Made by a program: the position numbers and the translations under genes. DNA of 64,000 nucleotides from Galeopsis tetrahit (Eukaryota > Streptophyta > Magnoliopsida > Lamiales > Lamiaceae): assembly GCA_963675135.1 (NCBI GenBank), contig OY776128.1:75460670-75524669 (forward strand), in the 5' to 3' direction. Positions 44,111 through 55,252 of the stretch are shown here, piece after piece. Each line of letters opens with the position of its first letter. Within the stretch, counting starts at the first letter, position 1. The notes beneath the pieces were generated by a model. The model made no database searches, was not told where the DNA came from, and saw only the letters and a program-made list of their open reading frames with translations.

Positions 44111-45163
44111 TCTTGCTTCACCTGTCTGTATGTTAACTTTTATATTTTAGGCTTTATAATTTTGGCACATATCTTTCTTATGATCTTCAAGTGCATGCTT
44201 TGATATTTTATTTGTTACAATTAGTTCTTATTTCATATCATAAAAATAAATCATCCAAACTGAGTTTTATAGCTTTGTTGGTATATGTAATTTTTCAATC
44301 TTTTTTAGCATGTTGTTAAATGTTCTTTTCAATGTATTTCTTCTTAACCATTCATTCTGATTGTTGTGGGGTCAATCTAATTATCCTATAGATATATACA
44401 TTCTCATAAAGTTTATTTGTCATTCATTCAAATAATATTTAATATTTTCAATATCATTCTTTCATGCATAGTGATGCATGTTGTGATTTGCGTATGGTTT
44501 TCATCGTTTTCTTCTATCTGTATGGATCATGAATCTTCAGTTTTATTTTACACGGTTAGTTCATTGTGCTGAAACAGTGAATCAATTTTATCATTTATTG
44601 TGCACTTTTATTTAGCAAATAAAATTAATTGATGTGAGTACAAATGTTAGATGTATCAAAATATAGGGAAAGAAAGTTCTTTTCATTCATGTATCCATTA
44701 ATTAGTTGAACTGAACTAAAACCGAATTACAGTATTTTTAATCGAAACAGCCTAGAATCTTAAAATATTATTTAGGAACTTGGGTTGGGTGAGGAATTTG
44801 ATTAATGGTTTTTTTGTTGCTCTAACCGCAGAGTAAATGAGGAAGCTGATACAGCCTACACACTCTTATAGAGGAAATAAGTCTGATAAGTTACATTTCA
44901 ATACTCCAAATTTGTTTAGTTTAGCTAGGATACTTACCAAATTTTTTCAGTAAAGCATTTAATATTTAAATTCATTAGTAATGTTATGTTGCCTCTACAT
45001 GACATGAATCTATTCAACTCAAACAGATTCACTATTTCTTCTTTCTAAATTCTGTATAAACAAATTTTCATTGTTTAAAATTAATATCGGAATAATTGTA
45101 AGGTGTAGGGTATTTGGGCTATACTGATTTGTTAAAAAAATATTATTCGTCGTATTATATTTA

Positions 45164-45325
45164 GTACACCTTCACTGTTTTTTTTTCCTCCTATATCTAA
45201 TTTTTGTATATATGACAACTGTTTGTTGTATACTCTAAAATATAATACACCTTCACTGTTTTTTTTCAACTACATCTAATTTTTGTATACTACATATGGC
45301 AACTGTTTGTTGTATACTCAAAATG
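45164..45325. repeat. About 78-bp tandem duplication
   Basis: Two units carry CACCTTCACTGTTTTTTTT, ATCTAATTTTTGTATA and CAACTGTTTGTTGTATACTC in the same order. Confidence 0.85.
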
Positions 45326-45746
45326 TACAAGTCAATTTATTTTTCTTATTTTTAAAAAGCAAAATATGAAAGTTAAACTAAATTACACCGTATACTGAAT
45401 GGGGTTTTTTTCACAATGTTAATAGTGTATACATTTTTTTAAATCAAGATTGTAGTATATGGATTATTATAGTTGTATTAATCATGAAATCGGTCAAACT
45501 TAATTGTCTAATTAATATATCACTATTATTTTAATTTTAAATTATTCTTTTAAAGAAATAATAATAACTTTGTAACATACAATTAATATTTAATATTATA
45601 TAGTGTATATATTAATATATCACTGTTATTTTAATTTCAAATTATTCATTCAAAGAAATAATACTTTCTTTCGTATTACTTTCACACTTTTCGGGACGTT
45701 GCACAATCACAATATTCTCAATTTTACACAAATGATATATAGAGTA

Positions 45747-46059
45747 TGTTAGGAATTAATATACAAGAATTAATTCCCCACCTCTCTACAAGTTCGGACT
45801 TTTAGATGAGACGGAATTCTTTCATGGTATCAGAGCAAACCGGGCAAAACGACCTGGGTTCGATTCCTGTTGAAAGCACTCCACCCATTTAAATTGTCCA
45901 CTCGATGGGCCTCCTCCCCAAAAAGGGTAAGAGGTGTTAATTCGGCCCACGAGTGAGGGGGAGTGTTAGGAATTAATATACAAGAATTAATTCCCCACCT
46001 CTCTACAAGTTCGGACTTTTAGATGAGACGGGACTTTTAGATGAGACGGAATTCTTTCA
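45747..46059 (+). mobile_element. TRIM retrotransposon (terminal-repeat in miniature)
   Basis: Two short direct LTRs (45747-45824, 78 bp; 45964-46059) begin TGTTAGGAATTAA and end ATTCTTTCA. Directly after the first is TGGTATCAGAGC, the initiator-Met tRNA primer site. Directly before the second is the polypurine tract GTGAGGGGGAG. The flanks are GAGTA on both sides (45742-45746, 46060-46064). Only 139 bp lies between the LTRs, with no coding. The second LTR has an extra 18-bp tandem copy of a segment around GGACTTTTAGATGAGACG. Confidence 0.95.
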
Positions 46060-46127
46060 GAGTATATATTGACCGTGCATCGCACGGGTGAAATACTAGT
46101 GTTTTTTAATGAAGAGTAATTTACCCA

Positions 46128-46756
46128 ACCCATTTTAATGACCCGCCCCACCCATTTAGTTGTAAGATTTGAATTAAAAAAAAAATTAAAAAGTAAATTA
46201 CTCGTGTAAAAAAAATAAATAATAAATAAATGTCACGTGGACATGACCGGTTGAGATACAGGCAATAGCCTGTAAATGGACTAAAATCAAAATACTATGA
46301 AACTTATTGGACTAAAATCAAAAAGTGGTAACTAAGTGGAATGTGAAGAAATTAAGTTGTGTTTAAACTAAAAAAATTATTAAAATGTTTATAATATTGT
46401 GTTACGTATGAACTTCTACGCATTTTTTTTTATGTGTTCATACCCACTACTCCACTAGTAACTAAAAGAAACACATAAATTCACCTCTTTATAAATTCAA
46501 AAATTCATAATTTCAAAAATTAATTTTCAAAAGCTATTTAAAATTCAAAGTAAACATAATTCTAATGTATATTTTTTTGGAACAAATAAACTCTACCTTT
46601 TTAAGTTGAACAAATAACTTTTTTTATCTTAAAATTAAATAAAAATCTATTTCAACTAACCCAAAAATATGTTTCTTACTTAACAATAAATGTGTTTTTT
46701 TAAATATGTGTTTTTTTTTTTTTTTTAAGTTGACATGATTTTGTGAAATAAAAATG
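46128..46756. other. Intergenic DNA, nothing recognised
   Basis: AT-rich. Contains a short GGACTAAAATCAAAA direct repeat (about 46277 and 46310). No gene. Confidence 0.5.
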
Positions 46757-46758
46757 TA

Positions 46759-46967
46759 CTCCCTCCGTCCCATATTAGATAGATAGGCACACATATTAAG
46801 AAAATGTAATAATGAGTGAAGTTTTGAGAGATAATTTTGTAAAATTTTACGCATAAAGTAAAGAATTGAGTTGACATTTGTGTAAAATTGAGAATATTGT
46901 AAGAATGAAATTTATAAATAATTTTCATTTAAAGGGTGTGAAAGTTATTGTAAGAGGAAGAAGTGAG
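46759..46967. mobile_element. Stowaway-like MITE
   Basis: Left end CTCCCTCCGTCCCATATTAG preceded by TA; the right side ends near GAAGAAGTGAG followed by TA. The right terminal repeat is eroded. Confidence 0.6.
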
Positions 46968-46969
46968 TA

Positions 46970-47466
46970 CTTTTTTTTTATTCTTAAAATTAGTAAATTT
47001 ATTATTAAAACCACATTAGCTATTTGTATTTTTTTTTTGAAGCAAACATTAGCTATTTGTATTTAAAAAAAATACTTTAGAACTGCACCAAAAAAAATAC
47101 TACTTATTTGCAATTAAGGGGATGGTGATTTTTCATTTTCTTAATTTAGTTTTTGTAACGATAAAGCATAGCCTAACGAAAAATTGCGGGTAAAAAAATA
47201 CCTAAAGAATTTTTATTAGGAAGAAGCATCATAATTTGTTTAACTCTCCCATCCATTATTCTAACATTCCCAACAAAACAATAACTACAAATTAAACCTA
47301 ATAATTTGCTTAAATCTCTAGATCAATTACCTTAACACAGTTCGCATAATAATTTGATTAAATCTCTCAAACAATTACCATAACCATCAACTAAACAATT
47401 TGTTTTACTCAATGAAGGGAATTCCTGAATACTTAATGGAAAATTTCTTGGAACTTTTCCCTTCCA
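46970..47466. other. Intergenic DNA, nothing recognised
   Basis: AT-rich with a short ATTAGCTATTTGTATT direct repeat near 47015 and 47048. No ORF of interest. Confidence 0.5.
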
Positions 47467-47474
47467 CTTCCACT

Positions 47475-48548
47475 TAGGGGTGTGCACGGGTCCAAAACTG
47501 GACCGGACCGGGACCTGTTTGGACCAGGACCGGAATCGACACTAATGTGTGGACCGAAGACCGGATCAGAATTAACCGGTCCAAACCCGAACCGGACCGG
47601 AATTTTCCGGACCGGTTCGGACCGGTTTTTAATTATTTTTATTTTAAGTCTTTTTTTCATGTTTTTTTTATATTTTTGAAAGCGAGGACAAGAATGATGA
47701 ATTTATATATGAAAAAATGTAATAGATCTCAACATGTTTACTTCACACCCTCACCAATTATTGTGCCTCCATTCTTTTTTTAGAGTTTTAATGAAAGTAA
47801 TATTTTAGAAGTTTTCAAATTAACAATCCTAATTTTATTTAGTTTATACTCCCTCTGTCCACCAAAAGTGTGCTCACTTTTTTTTATATGTGTTTTTAAA
47901 AAAATCATATTTTAATTATAAAGAATATATTTAATATAATGAGTATAAAATATATTTGGTAGATACTCAATCTTGTTAGTAAAGTACAAAAAATATTCAA
48001 AAGTTAACTATTTAAATAGAATAAACACATTTTTTGTGAACCCAAAAAAAGAAATGAGCACACTTTTGGTGGATGAAGGGAGTAATAATTATGGTTTTAT
48101 TATTAAAGATTCGGAATTGTGCCGTTGAATCCACCTCTGAGACTGTCCCAGATACATCCGCTTGCCGGATGTCTCAACTAGTGAGTTTGATTTTCTCCAA
48201 CATGATTCTAGTTAAACTAAAAAAGGAGTTCGTTTCGGGCATTTCGTTCTTTCTTTGTTTTTTTTTATTTTTGCATCACAATTAAATTATTGTAATCTTT
48301 AATTTGATTGATTGCTTAGCAGCTGACATTTGAAATCTGTTTCAATATGATTTTGATTTATTTAATGGTTTTATTATTAAAAAATATAAAGAATATGAAT
48401 ATAAAAAAAAATTAAAATTTTGATTTTCCGGTCCGGATCGGAAACCCGGAATCATAAAATTCAGTGGACCGGAGACCGGACCAGAATCTATTCTGTCGGT
48501 CCGATTCCGATCTTTTTTTCCGGTCCGATCTTTATTTGCACACTCCTA
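47475..48548. mobile_element. hAT MITE with perfect 8-bp duplications
   Basis: The ends TAGGGGTGTGCAC and GTGCAAATAAAG (complement TTTGCACACTCCTA on the right) are typical plant hAT ends. CTTCCACT flanks both sides (47467-47474, 48549-48556). Subterminal DNA is full of GGACCGG / CCGGTCC motifs on both arms. 1074 bp including a nested 234-bp Stowaway. Frames across the CCGG-rich arms are artefacts. Confidence 0.95.
47849..48082. mobile_element. Stowaway MITE nested in the hAT MITE
   Basis: TA on both sides, ends CTCCCTCTGTCCACC and GGTGGATGAAGGGAG. It is a close relative of 19566-19791. Confidence 0.9.
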
Positions 48549-48556
48549 CTTCCACT

Positions 48557-50204
48557 TTGAAACATCTCTTTCAAAGCGTCCAAATAGTCGATATTTTGAT
48601 TTTCATATATGTCGCCACAATTTCGATCAGAAAAATCAACTTCTGATTAGTAGCATCAATTTCATCATTGTATCCCTTCACCTCCTGATCTAGGAGGGCA
48701 AGGTTATTCACCAATTCATTTGAGTTCGTCTATCAAAAACAGAAGTTAATTAACGAATGATAATAATCTATTTAATACATTTGAATTCGACTAACAACAA
48801 AAGTTATTTATCAATAATTTTGAGTAACTTACAACTTAACAATGATAATAGTTAATTATAACAATGAATTGATAAGTTGCTCAAATTTATTAATAAATAA
48901 CTTTGCTAGTCGAATTCAAATTTATTGATGGAATTATGTGAATAATAACCTTGCTCGCGAGGGTGGAAGGACACAAATCGACTTCGATGCTGAAGTTGTG
49001 CCAACACATAAGAAAATCGAAATATCGATCATTTAGAACCTCAACAACTTTAAAGAGATGTCTCAAAAGAATAACACGTGAAAGCCCATAAAGTTTAACC
49101 TCTGTCAATAAAACAAATTGTTTAATTAAAACTATTTTGGTTGAGAAAGAGTTAAACAAATTATGCTTAATTGGTAATGTTATGATAGTTGGATGAAAGA
49201 GTTAAAAAATATGGTGCTTGATCTAAATGAAATTTGAATATCTTGGCAAGCTTTTTCTTTTGGATAAATTTTCTTTAGTCCATTAGTATAAGTTTATCTA
49301 AGTTTGAGTATCTTGTCAAGATTAGATGAAACAGATTAGGGTTCGTGCTGTAGAATTATAAGTGCATGAAAGGTTTGTTAATACAACAATTCTTATTTGT
49401 GTAAATTTTGGTTATTTTAAATACTGTCACAAACGCGCACACCTACTAATCTGATTTCAAAACAGGGCATACCAAAACACCAAAACACCATGTTGGACAA
49501 CTCATCTCATAGCAATATAATCGAACTCAGATTAACTGACTAAAAAAAATTATCCAAAACATAGCTAAATAATTTTTAAAAAGAAGAAGCATCATGAATG
49601 AACGGGAAAAGAAGAACTATAAATTAAGGATAATTTATTTAAGGATATTGGGATTTTTTTTTAATGAGGGTCTAATATATTTTTTTCCGAGTATCGCGGA
49701 TATATAGCTACATGGAATGTCGATATCGTTCAATCGTAGTGTAAAATCGAACAAGAATCGAAAAACATAGGGAATATATTAAACTCGCAAAATATGAACA
49801 AAAATCGCAAACTTATTTAAAATTTTATTTGTATATGTATAAATTTATATTTTTTATATATTCTCAATTCAACTCATATATTTAGTAATTAGTAATTTTT
49901 TTAAACATATGAATGATAGATTTATACAAAATTACTATAATGTGAGAGTTAATAACAATGTTGTTTGGACAGTGTCATTTCATCTACTATATTTATACTT
50001 ATTTTTTTCATAATATATTTAATCATTTTGTATTGTATTATTTTGTTAATTAGTTTAGTATTTGGATTGGTCTTATATAGAATCAACTTAAATATTCAAG
50101 AATATTGTGAACCCTAAATATTTAAGATTATTGTAAATAAAATTTTTGACTTGGTTAATTTTTTTATTATTATTAATTTTTTTTTGTAATTTTTTTTTCG
50201 AAAT
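48557..50204. other. Intergenic DNA, no supported gene
   Basis: AT-rich. A weak inverted repeat lies around 48780-48910 (arms with TTATCAATAATTT / AAATTTATTAATAA). The 89-aa minus-strand frame at 48890-49159 shows no recognised motif and no splice context. Confidence 0.45.
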
Positions 50205-50800
50205 TGTGTGTGTTGAAAAGTGTAAGTTAATATTACTAAAAAGTGTAACACATTTTTTTATTAAAAAGTGTAGGTCACTATAATTGAAAAGTGCAACACA
50301 ACTTTTAATGAAAAATATAAGTCATTATAACTAGAAAATGCAAGTTAGTATAACTAGAAAATACAAGTTAGTATAACTAGAAAGTGCAACACAATATTAT
50401 TAAAAAGTGCATGTCAATATACTTGAAAAGTGCAACACAATATTTTAATGAAAAGTGTAAGTTATTATAATTGAAAAGTGTAACAAAATACGAGTAAAAA
50501 GTGTAACATAACATTACTAAAAAGTGTAAGTCACTATAACTGAACATATTGTTGAAAATTGTAAGTCACTACAACTGAAAAGTGCAACAAAATATGACTA
50601 AAAGGTGTAGCATAACATTACTAAAAAGTGTAAGCCAATATAACTAAAAATATTGTTGAAAATAGTAAGTCACTACAACTGAAAAGTGCAACAAAATATG
50701 TGTAACATAACATCACTGACAAGTGTATGTCATTATAACTAAATTATTATTGCAAAATAACATGCTAAAAAATTGTAAATTGCATGTTACACTTTTCCTT
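50205..50800. repeat. Degenerate AAAAGTGTAAGT minisatellite
   Basis: About twenty imperfect units of 25-33 bp alternate AAAAGTGTAAGTCA/TATAACT and AAAAGTGCAACA-AATA. A 70-bp higher-order block (AGTCACTACAACTGAAAAGTG) is repeated near 50566 and 50667. Same motif family as 19793-20125. Confidence 0.85.
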
Positions 50801-51240
50801 ATTTTCAACATGCACTTTTATAATTAAAAATAGATGTAAGAGTTGAACACTAGACCTCAACATAAAAAAAATTATTCTCAACCGTTTAAAAAAAAATTAT
50901 TCTCAACCGTTTAAGCTACGTAAATTACCACACATATTTTTTGCGTATTTTATTTTTATTATCAATCCTATCAATTTTTTAAAATTTACTAGGAATTGAG
51001 TCTGCAAGAGACCTACACTTAGTATTTATATAGTTTATTATCTATTGTTTTAAACATATAATTTTATTAATTTTTATAAAATTTTAATAAAATTTCGGTC
51101 TTTTGTAAAATTAAAGTTGACAAATATGTAAATCAGTTTATGAATTTTTTTTTTGCAAAATCACTCATTTCAACAAAAAAAAAAAATCAGTGATGCTCAG
51201 CAAAAAGTTTGAAGAATTAAAATCAATGAAATAATTTGTA
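50801..51240. other. AT-rich intergenic DNA
   Basis: A short tandem copy of ATTATTCTCAACCGTTTAA lies at 50870-50910. Nothing else was recognised. Confidence 0.5.
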
Positions 51241-51269
51241 ACGAGGAATTCAAACGGGTTCTTTTGACA

Positions 51270-51375
51270 AGTCAGTCAAGAAACATACCTCATTCGTATT
51301 CCCAACACCTGATGGATAGCGTTTAATCGCCTCTTTCAAAAAACCCTGATCCTAGCCCCCTCTTGCTGCGTTTAA
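51270..51375 (-). other. Exon-like fragment of an unrecognised gene
   Basis: On the minus strand an open stretch reads LKEAIKRYPSGVGNTNE and then meets a GT splice donor (GTATGTTTC, about 51288). It is followed by AT-rich, intron-like DNA. The RYPxG pattern is reminiscent of SANT/Myb domains, but the match is too short to name the gene. It stands just outside the GC-rich minisatellite and may belong to the same captured or broken gene. Confidence 0.3.
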
Positions 51376-51486
51376 GAGAAATTCAAAACGAAAACACCCT
51401 AAATCTTCTGTTATCACAGATCCAACAACTAAACTATCAAATAATATACAAAATTAAAGATAGAAAAAAAAAATTAACAAAAACCT

Positions 51487-51720
51487 TGGGCAGCGGCGGC
51501 CGCCGCGGCACGGATGACCTTGTGCGGCTGGGCAGCGGCGGCCGCCGCGGCACGGATGACCTTGTGCGGCTGGGCAGCGGCGGCCGCCGCGGCACGGATG
51601 ACCTTGTGCGGCTGGGCGGCGGCGGCCGCCGCGGCACGGATGACCTTGTGCGGCTGGGCGGTGGCGGCCGCCGCGGCGCAGATGACCTTGTGCGGCTGGG
51701 CGGCGATGGATGTGACGCCG
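51487..51720. repeat. GC-rich 42-bp minisatellite, five units
   Basis: Five full units (starts at 51487, 51529, 51571, 51613 and 51655) plus a partial sixth. Each contains GCGGCGGCCGCCGCGGC and GATGACCTTGTGCGGC. Units are multiples of three, so all six frames stay open, giving long Gly/Arg/Asp-rich or Ala-rich peptides that are probably not real proteins. CpG density is far above the surroundings. Each unit contains a NotI-like GCGGCCGC palindrome. Confidence 0.95.
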
Positions 51721-51836
51721 CAGCGTCTGTGTGACGTGCGGCGGCGACGGGGGCAGGAGAACAGCGCGACGTGTGGGACAGGCGGACAGCGGCGACGTTG
51801 TGGGCGGTAGCTTGCAGAGAGTGGGAGTGGAGAGGG

Positions 51837-51997
51837 AGGAATGAGAAATGCTGAAAAAAAAATTAAGGTTTACGAAGAAAAATGAGTAAAACTAGGGTTT
51901 ACAAAGGAGGACAGAGAGTGAGGGCGGAGGAATGAGGAATGCTGAGAAAGAAATTAGGGTTTACGAAGAAAAATGAGTAAAACTAGGGTTTACAAAA
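51837..51997. repeat. 91-bp tandem duplication
   Basis: Units start at 51838 and 51929 (GGAATGAG, then GTTTACGAAGAAAAATGAGT and AACTAGGGTTTACAAA). The GC-rich repeat, this block and the TAGGGTTT motifs look like plant promoter or 5' UTR DNA. Confidence 0.85.
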
Positions 51998-52036
51998 GAG
52001 GGTAGGGTTGAAAAATGTGTGTGGGTGAATTCAGAT

Positions 52037-54127
52037 ATTTTAGTGGGTGAACTCACCAACATAAATGGAGGCATTTAAACGTGGCTTTAGTTAAGGGACC
52101 TTAAGCCCATCAATAGTTATATTTAGCCCATGTTATAATATTATGCTAGCTGATGTTACCTCTCCCTGCAAAATGATGTTTTTACAGCTCATTAGGAAAA
52201 TTACTATAATTTCCTCGTCCATTAAATCAAATGCCATTTTTACCCCCTTTAATTCTTAAAGCGTGTTTATTTTGGTTTTAAAAATCAGATTTTGGATTTC
52301 AAGATTCAAAACCCGTTTTACTTTTTAATTTAAAAATCGATTTTCAAAATTCACTTAAAATCACCCTATCAAATATATTGATTTGATATAAATATAGTAG
52401 TGATTGAAAGAAAATGAGAGATAAAGAGAAAAAAGTAAATATAGAGTGAATTCGAAGAATAAAAAATTAAAAAATATAAAGTGAATTCGAAGAATAAAAA
52501 TTTTAAAAATATAAAGTGAATTCGAAGAATAAAAAATTAAAAAAATATTTATCAAAAAGAGTATACAAAGCTTATAGACGGATAACTTATTAATGAAATG
52601 AAAATAGGAAATGAATAAAATATAAATGACAATAGTTTTGATTGATATGAATAAGGTATGAACATTAGTACTTTGTAAAATTACTTAAATTGTTATTATT
52701 GTTAACTAGATGAGCACCCACACACATATTAGTATTAATAAAATAAATATTCATAACATATTATGCATTTAAATAAAATAATATCAAAAAAAAAGTTTGA
52801 GAAAACATACAGAATGGTGAAAACAATTTTAAAGAAAAATGTATGTCACACATGTTCTTTACACTAAATTTCAACAACACATAATATTTGACTTACTTTT
52901 ATATATAAGCTCAAATTCTATATTGGAGTATAACGCAACTAATCAATATTAATGTCATAAAATTTAGTACGGAGTACAATATTTCATATTAACCACAGTA
53001 CTTTAAAAGCAAATTCAATAGTTTATAAAAGTATATTATTTTGAAATAGTAAATGAAGAATGTGTCACATATTTTACTTAGAATATACATATTAGATAAT
53101 TATTTTTAAATTAACAAAATTGGAATTCAAAATATCAAAAGATTTATAAATTAGTTTAGTCGGTAAACAACATATTTTATTAAGTAAGACATGAGAGGTT
53201 TAAACCTTAGGCTCCGTTTGGATGGAGGGATTTGATATATGGATTTCAAATTCACCGTTCAAATCCACTTCTCTTCTTTGAATTAAAAAGTAAATGAATG
53301 GATTTAAAATCCTAAGCATATTTTTTTAGTTAAAATTGAGAGAATTTTAAATCCTCCTGAAAACCATATGTCATTTAAAATCCATCTATTTTCAAAACCT
53401 TTCATTTGAAATACTCTCAAATCAAATCAATTCATTCAAACACAACCTTAACCAATGTTTGCTTTCAAAAAAAAAACTTAAACAATGTTTTTTTTTTAAA
53501 TTACACTTAATATTAAAATGCCACATGGATCAATAAAAAATGACACATCAGTACAATCAATTATTACACCTATATATATACACTTCATGAGAATGTTTTA
53601 TCCTCTATACAGTAAGTATTACTATTATAGAGTTTAGAATACTTACGTGCCGTCTTTATATTAATTTTGTGTATGTGTTGTTCTTATATTAATTTTGCTA
53701 ATGTGTCGATATCAAGGAGTTACATATTTGTTAAATGTAATTTTATTTGTTGATTATTACATGTGTACGTTATTATTATTATTATAATATAATCTTTTTT
53801 CCATATATTAATATTGTACTAAATTATAAAATTAGAAAATTTGTATATCACAGTATATATTAATTACAACCAACTAATTAATTATATTAATATATGGAAA
53901 AAAAATCACATAATACTTCCGGAATTTAGTTTCTCCAATCCATTTACAGAATTTAATTTGTACCAAATAAAATATCTTATCAATTGCTTATACACGACCG
54001 ATTCAAAATACTTTCTCGATCGATTTGTACCGAATTCGAACTAAGAGGATGACGAATATACATAAAGCTCCAAAACAAAAAAACTAATAAATTTTAGAAG
54101 AACTGCAAAAGTTTTTATTTGGTAGAG
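52037..54127. repeat. Dispersed repeat, copy 2
   Basis: Starts GAACTCACCAACATAAATGG and aligns with 60009-63070 (copy 3), and from about 53180 with copy 1. Private change: a Tourist MITE at 53210-53447. It lacks the Tourist/PIF insertion (60151-61385) and the Copia fragment of copy 3. It leaves the shared sequence at GGTAGAGATGAAT. Confidence 0.85.
53210..53447. mobile_element. Tourist-type MITE (PIF/Harbinger)
   Basis: 238 bp flanked by TTA on both sides (53207-53209, 53448-53450). Ends GGCTCCGTTTGGATGG and CATTCAAACACAACC. Copies 1 (near 762) and 3 (near 62425) show the uninterrupted site. Confidence 0.92.
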
Positions 54128-54217
54128 ATGAATAAGAAATAGCTAAATTACTTAAAGAAAGTAGCGGAGACATACAAGTTATTTCACATAGAACATCCTG
54201 CAGAAATTCCAATCGAC

Positions 54218-54317
54218 ATGCTCTAAAAATAAAAACTAGCTAGTAATTCTTCCAAGTAACCTGAACAAAAAGGACAGCAGGTTGAGTGCCAATCTGTGTA
54301 GCAACGCCTCCAACAAT
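54218..54317 (-). other. Exon-like fragment of an unrecognised gene
   Basis: Minus strand frame reads FTIVGGVATQIGTQPAVLFV followed by Q and a possible GT donor, or runs on to a TAG stop at about 54237. A possible AG acceptor lies upstream (near 54990). The codons look natural for a membrane or Rossmann-type segment but I cannot name the family. A hAT element splits it at 54317/54318 with a clean 8-bp duplication. Confidence 0.35.
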
Positions 54318-54960
54318 CAGTGACGGACCGAGGAAGTGCCCAGGGGGGTCACTGGGCCCCCCACCAATTTTTTTTTTTTTTTATATATATATTATATATA
54401 TTTTTTTAGTAATTATTTATATTATGTTTTATGTTTTAAAATTACTTTGTACACTTCAAATATAAAAATAATTCACAAAATAGATACATTTACTATATCA
54501 TTTTATTTTTAAAATTATTATTAATTTTATATCCACATTTTCTCTTATTAATACACCTCACTAATTTTTTTTTAGACCTCACAAAATCTATTTTATACTT
54601 TATTAAATCACGCAAACTGATTCTTACTTATTTGATCTCACACTCCACTAAATTTACATTTTTTAAAAAGTGAGTCAATTAAAATATAAAAATCACTATG
54701 AACGGGGGAGTATATTTTAAGTTCTACATTTGACTAATAGTGACTAAAGTCTCAACAACGATCGGAGTTGTGTATACTTTTTCAAAGCTAGAACAATCAA
54801 AATTGTTTTATTTCAAAATATAACAAAAATCGTTAAATTTAAATTAATGAAATGAGATGTATTGAAAAATTTATAATAATTTTTTTGTATATATAAATAT
54901 TTTATCTTTGTATTAATGTAAATTGGGCCCCCCAATCTGTAATTTCTGGGTCCGTCACTG
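54318..54960. mobile_element. Non-autonomous hAT element
   Basis: 643 bp with ends CAGTGACGGACC and GGGTCCGTCACTG, flanked by CCAACAAT on both sides (54310-54317, 54961-54968). Subterminal GGGCCCCCC blocks lie near both ends. The interior is AT-rich and noncoding. Confidence 0.95.
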
Positions 54961-54968
54961 CCAACAAT

Positions 54969-55249
54969 GGTGAAAATTAACGTCTAGACATCAAACGAAA
55001 AATAATAAACATGCACACTTGACACAAGACAAGAAATGCACATTTAATATAATTTTAATTGGGATGTAGATTAATCTGTATTAAAATGATCAATACCTAT
55101 GAAATGATCTTTAAAATAGAATGTCAACTAATAAACATGGGATGAAATCAAAAATCAAGTGATATGCACATTTAATATAATTATAATTTGAATTAATTAA
55201 TGATTAATTTAATAAAATGGCATAATAGGGTTTTAAACTCCAATAACTC
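54969..55249. other. Intergenic DNA, nothing recognised
   Basis: A GCACATTTAATATAATT segment occurs twice (about 55038 and 55166). No gene. Confidence 0.5.
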
Positions 55250-55252
55250 TAA

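Larger units (their letters stand above)
40730..46099 (+). mobile_element. Non-autonomous Helitron, 5.4 kb
   Basis: Starts TCTATATATATATAAA and ends CTAG, inserted between A (40729) and T (46100), as Helitrons do, without a target duplication. A 6-bp stem, CCGTGC-ATC-GCACGG (46073-46087), sits eight bases before the terminal CTAG. An empty site in the neighbouring tandem unit confirms both borders. No Rep or helicase frame is present. The interior has an ancient internal duplication, GC-rich exon-like patches and a nested TRIM. Confidence 0.9.

Noticed and set aside
47433..47679. Pro/Gly/Ser-rich frames near 47.5 kb on both strands
   Set aside because: Artefact of GGACCGG repeats in the arm of the hAT MITE.
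50205..50800. CRISPR-like array of short repeats
   Set aside because: Units are imperfect, have no unique spacers of constant length, and the genome is a plant nuclear genome.
51363..51810. 123-aa and 98-aa Gly/Arg- or Ala-rich proteins
   Set aside because: All frames stay open because the 42-bp repeat is a multiple of three and GC-rich; no start context or family match.
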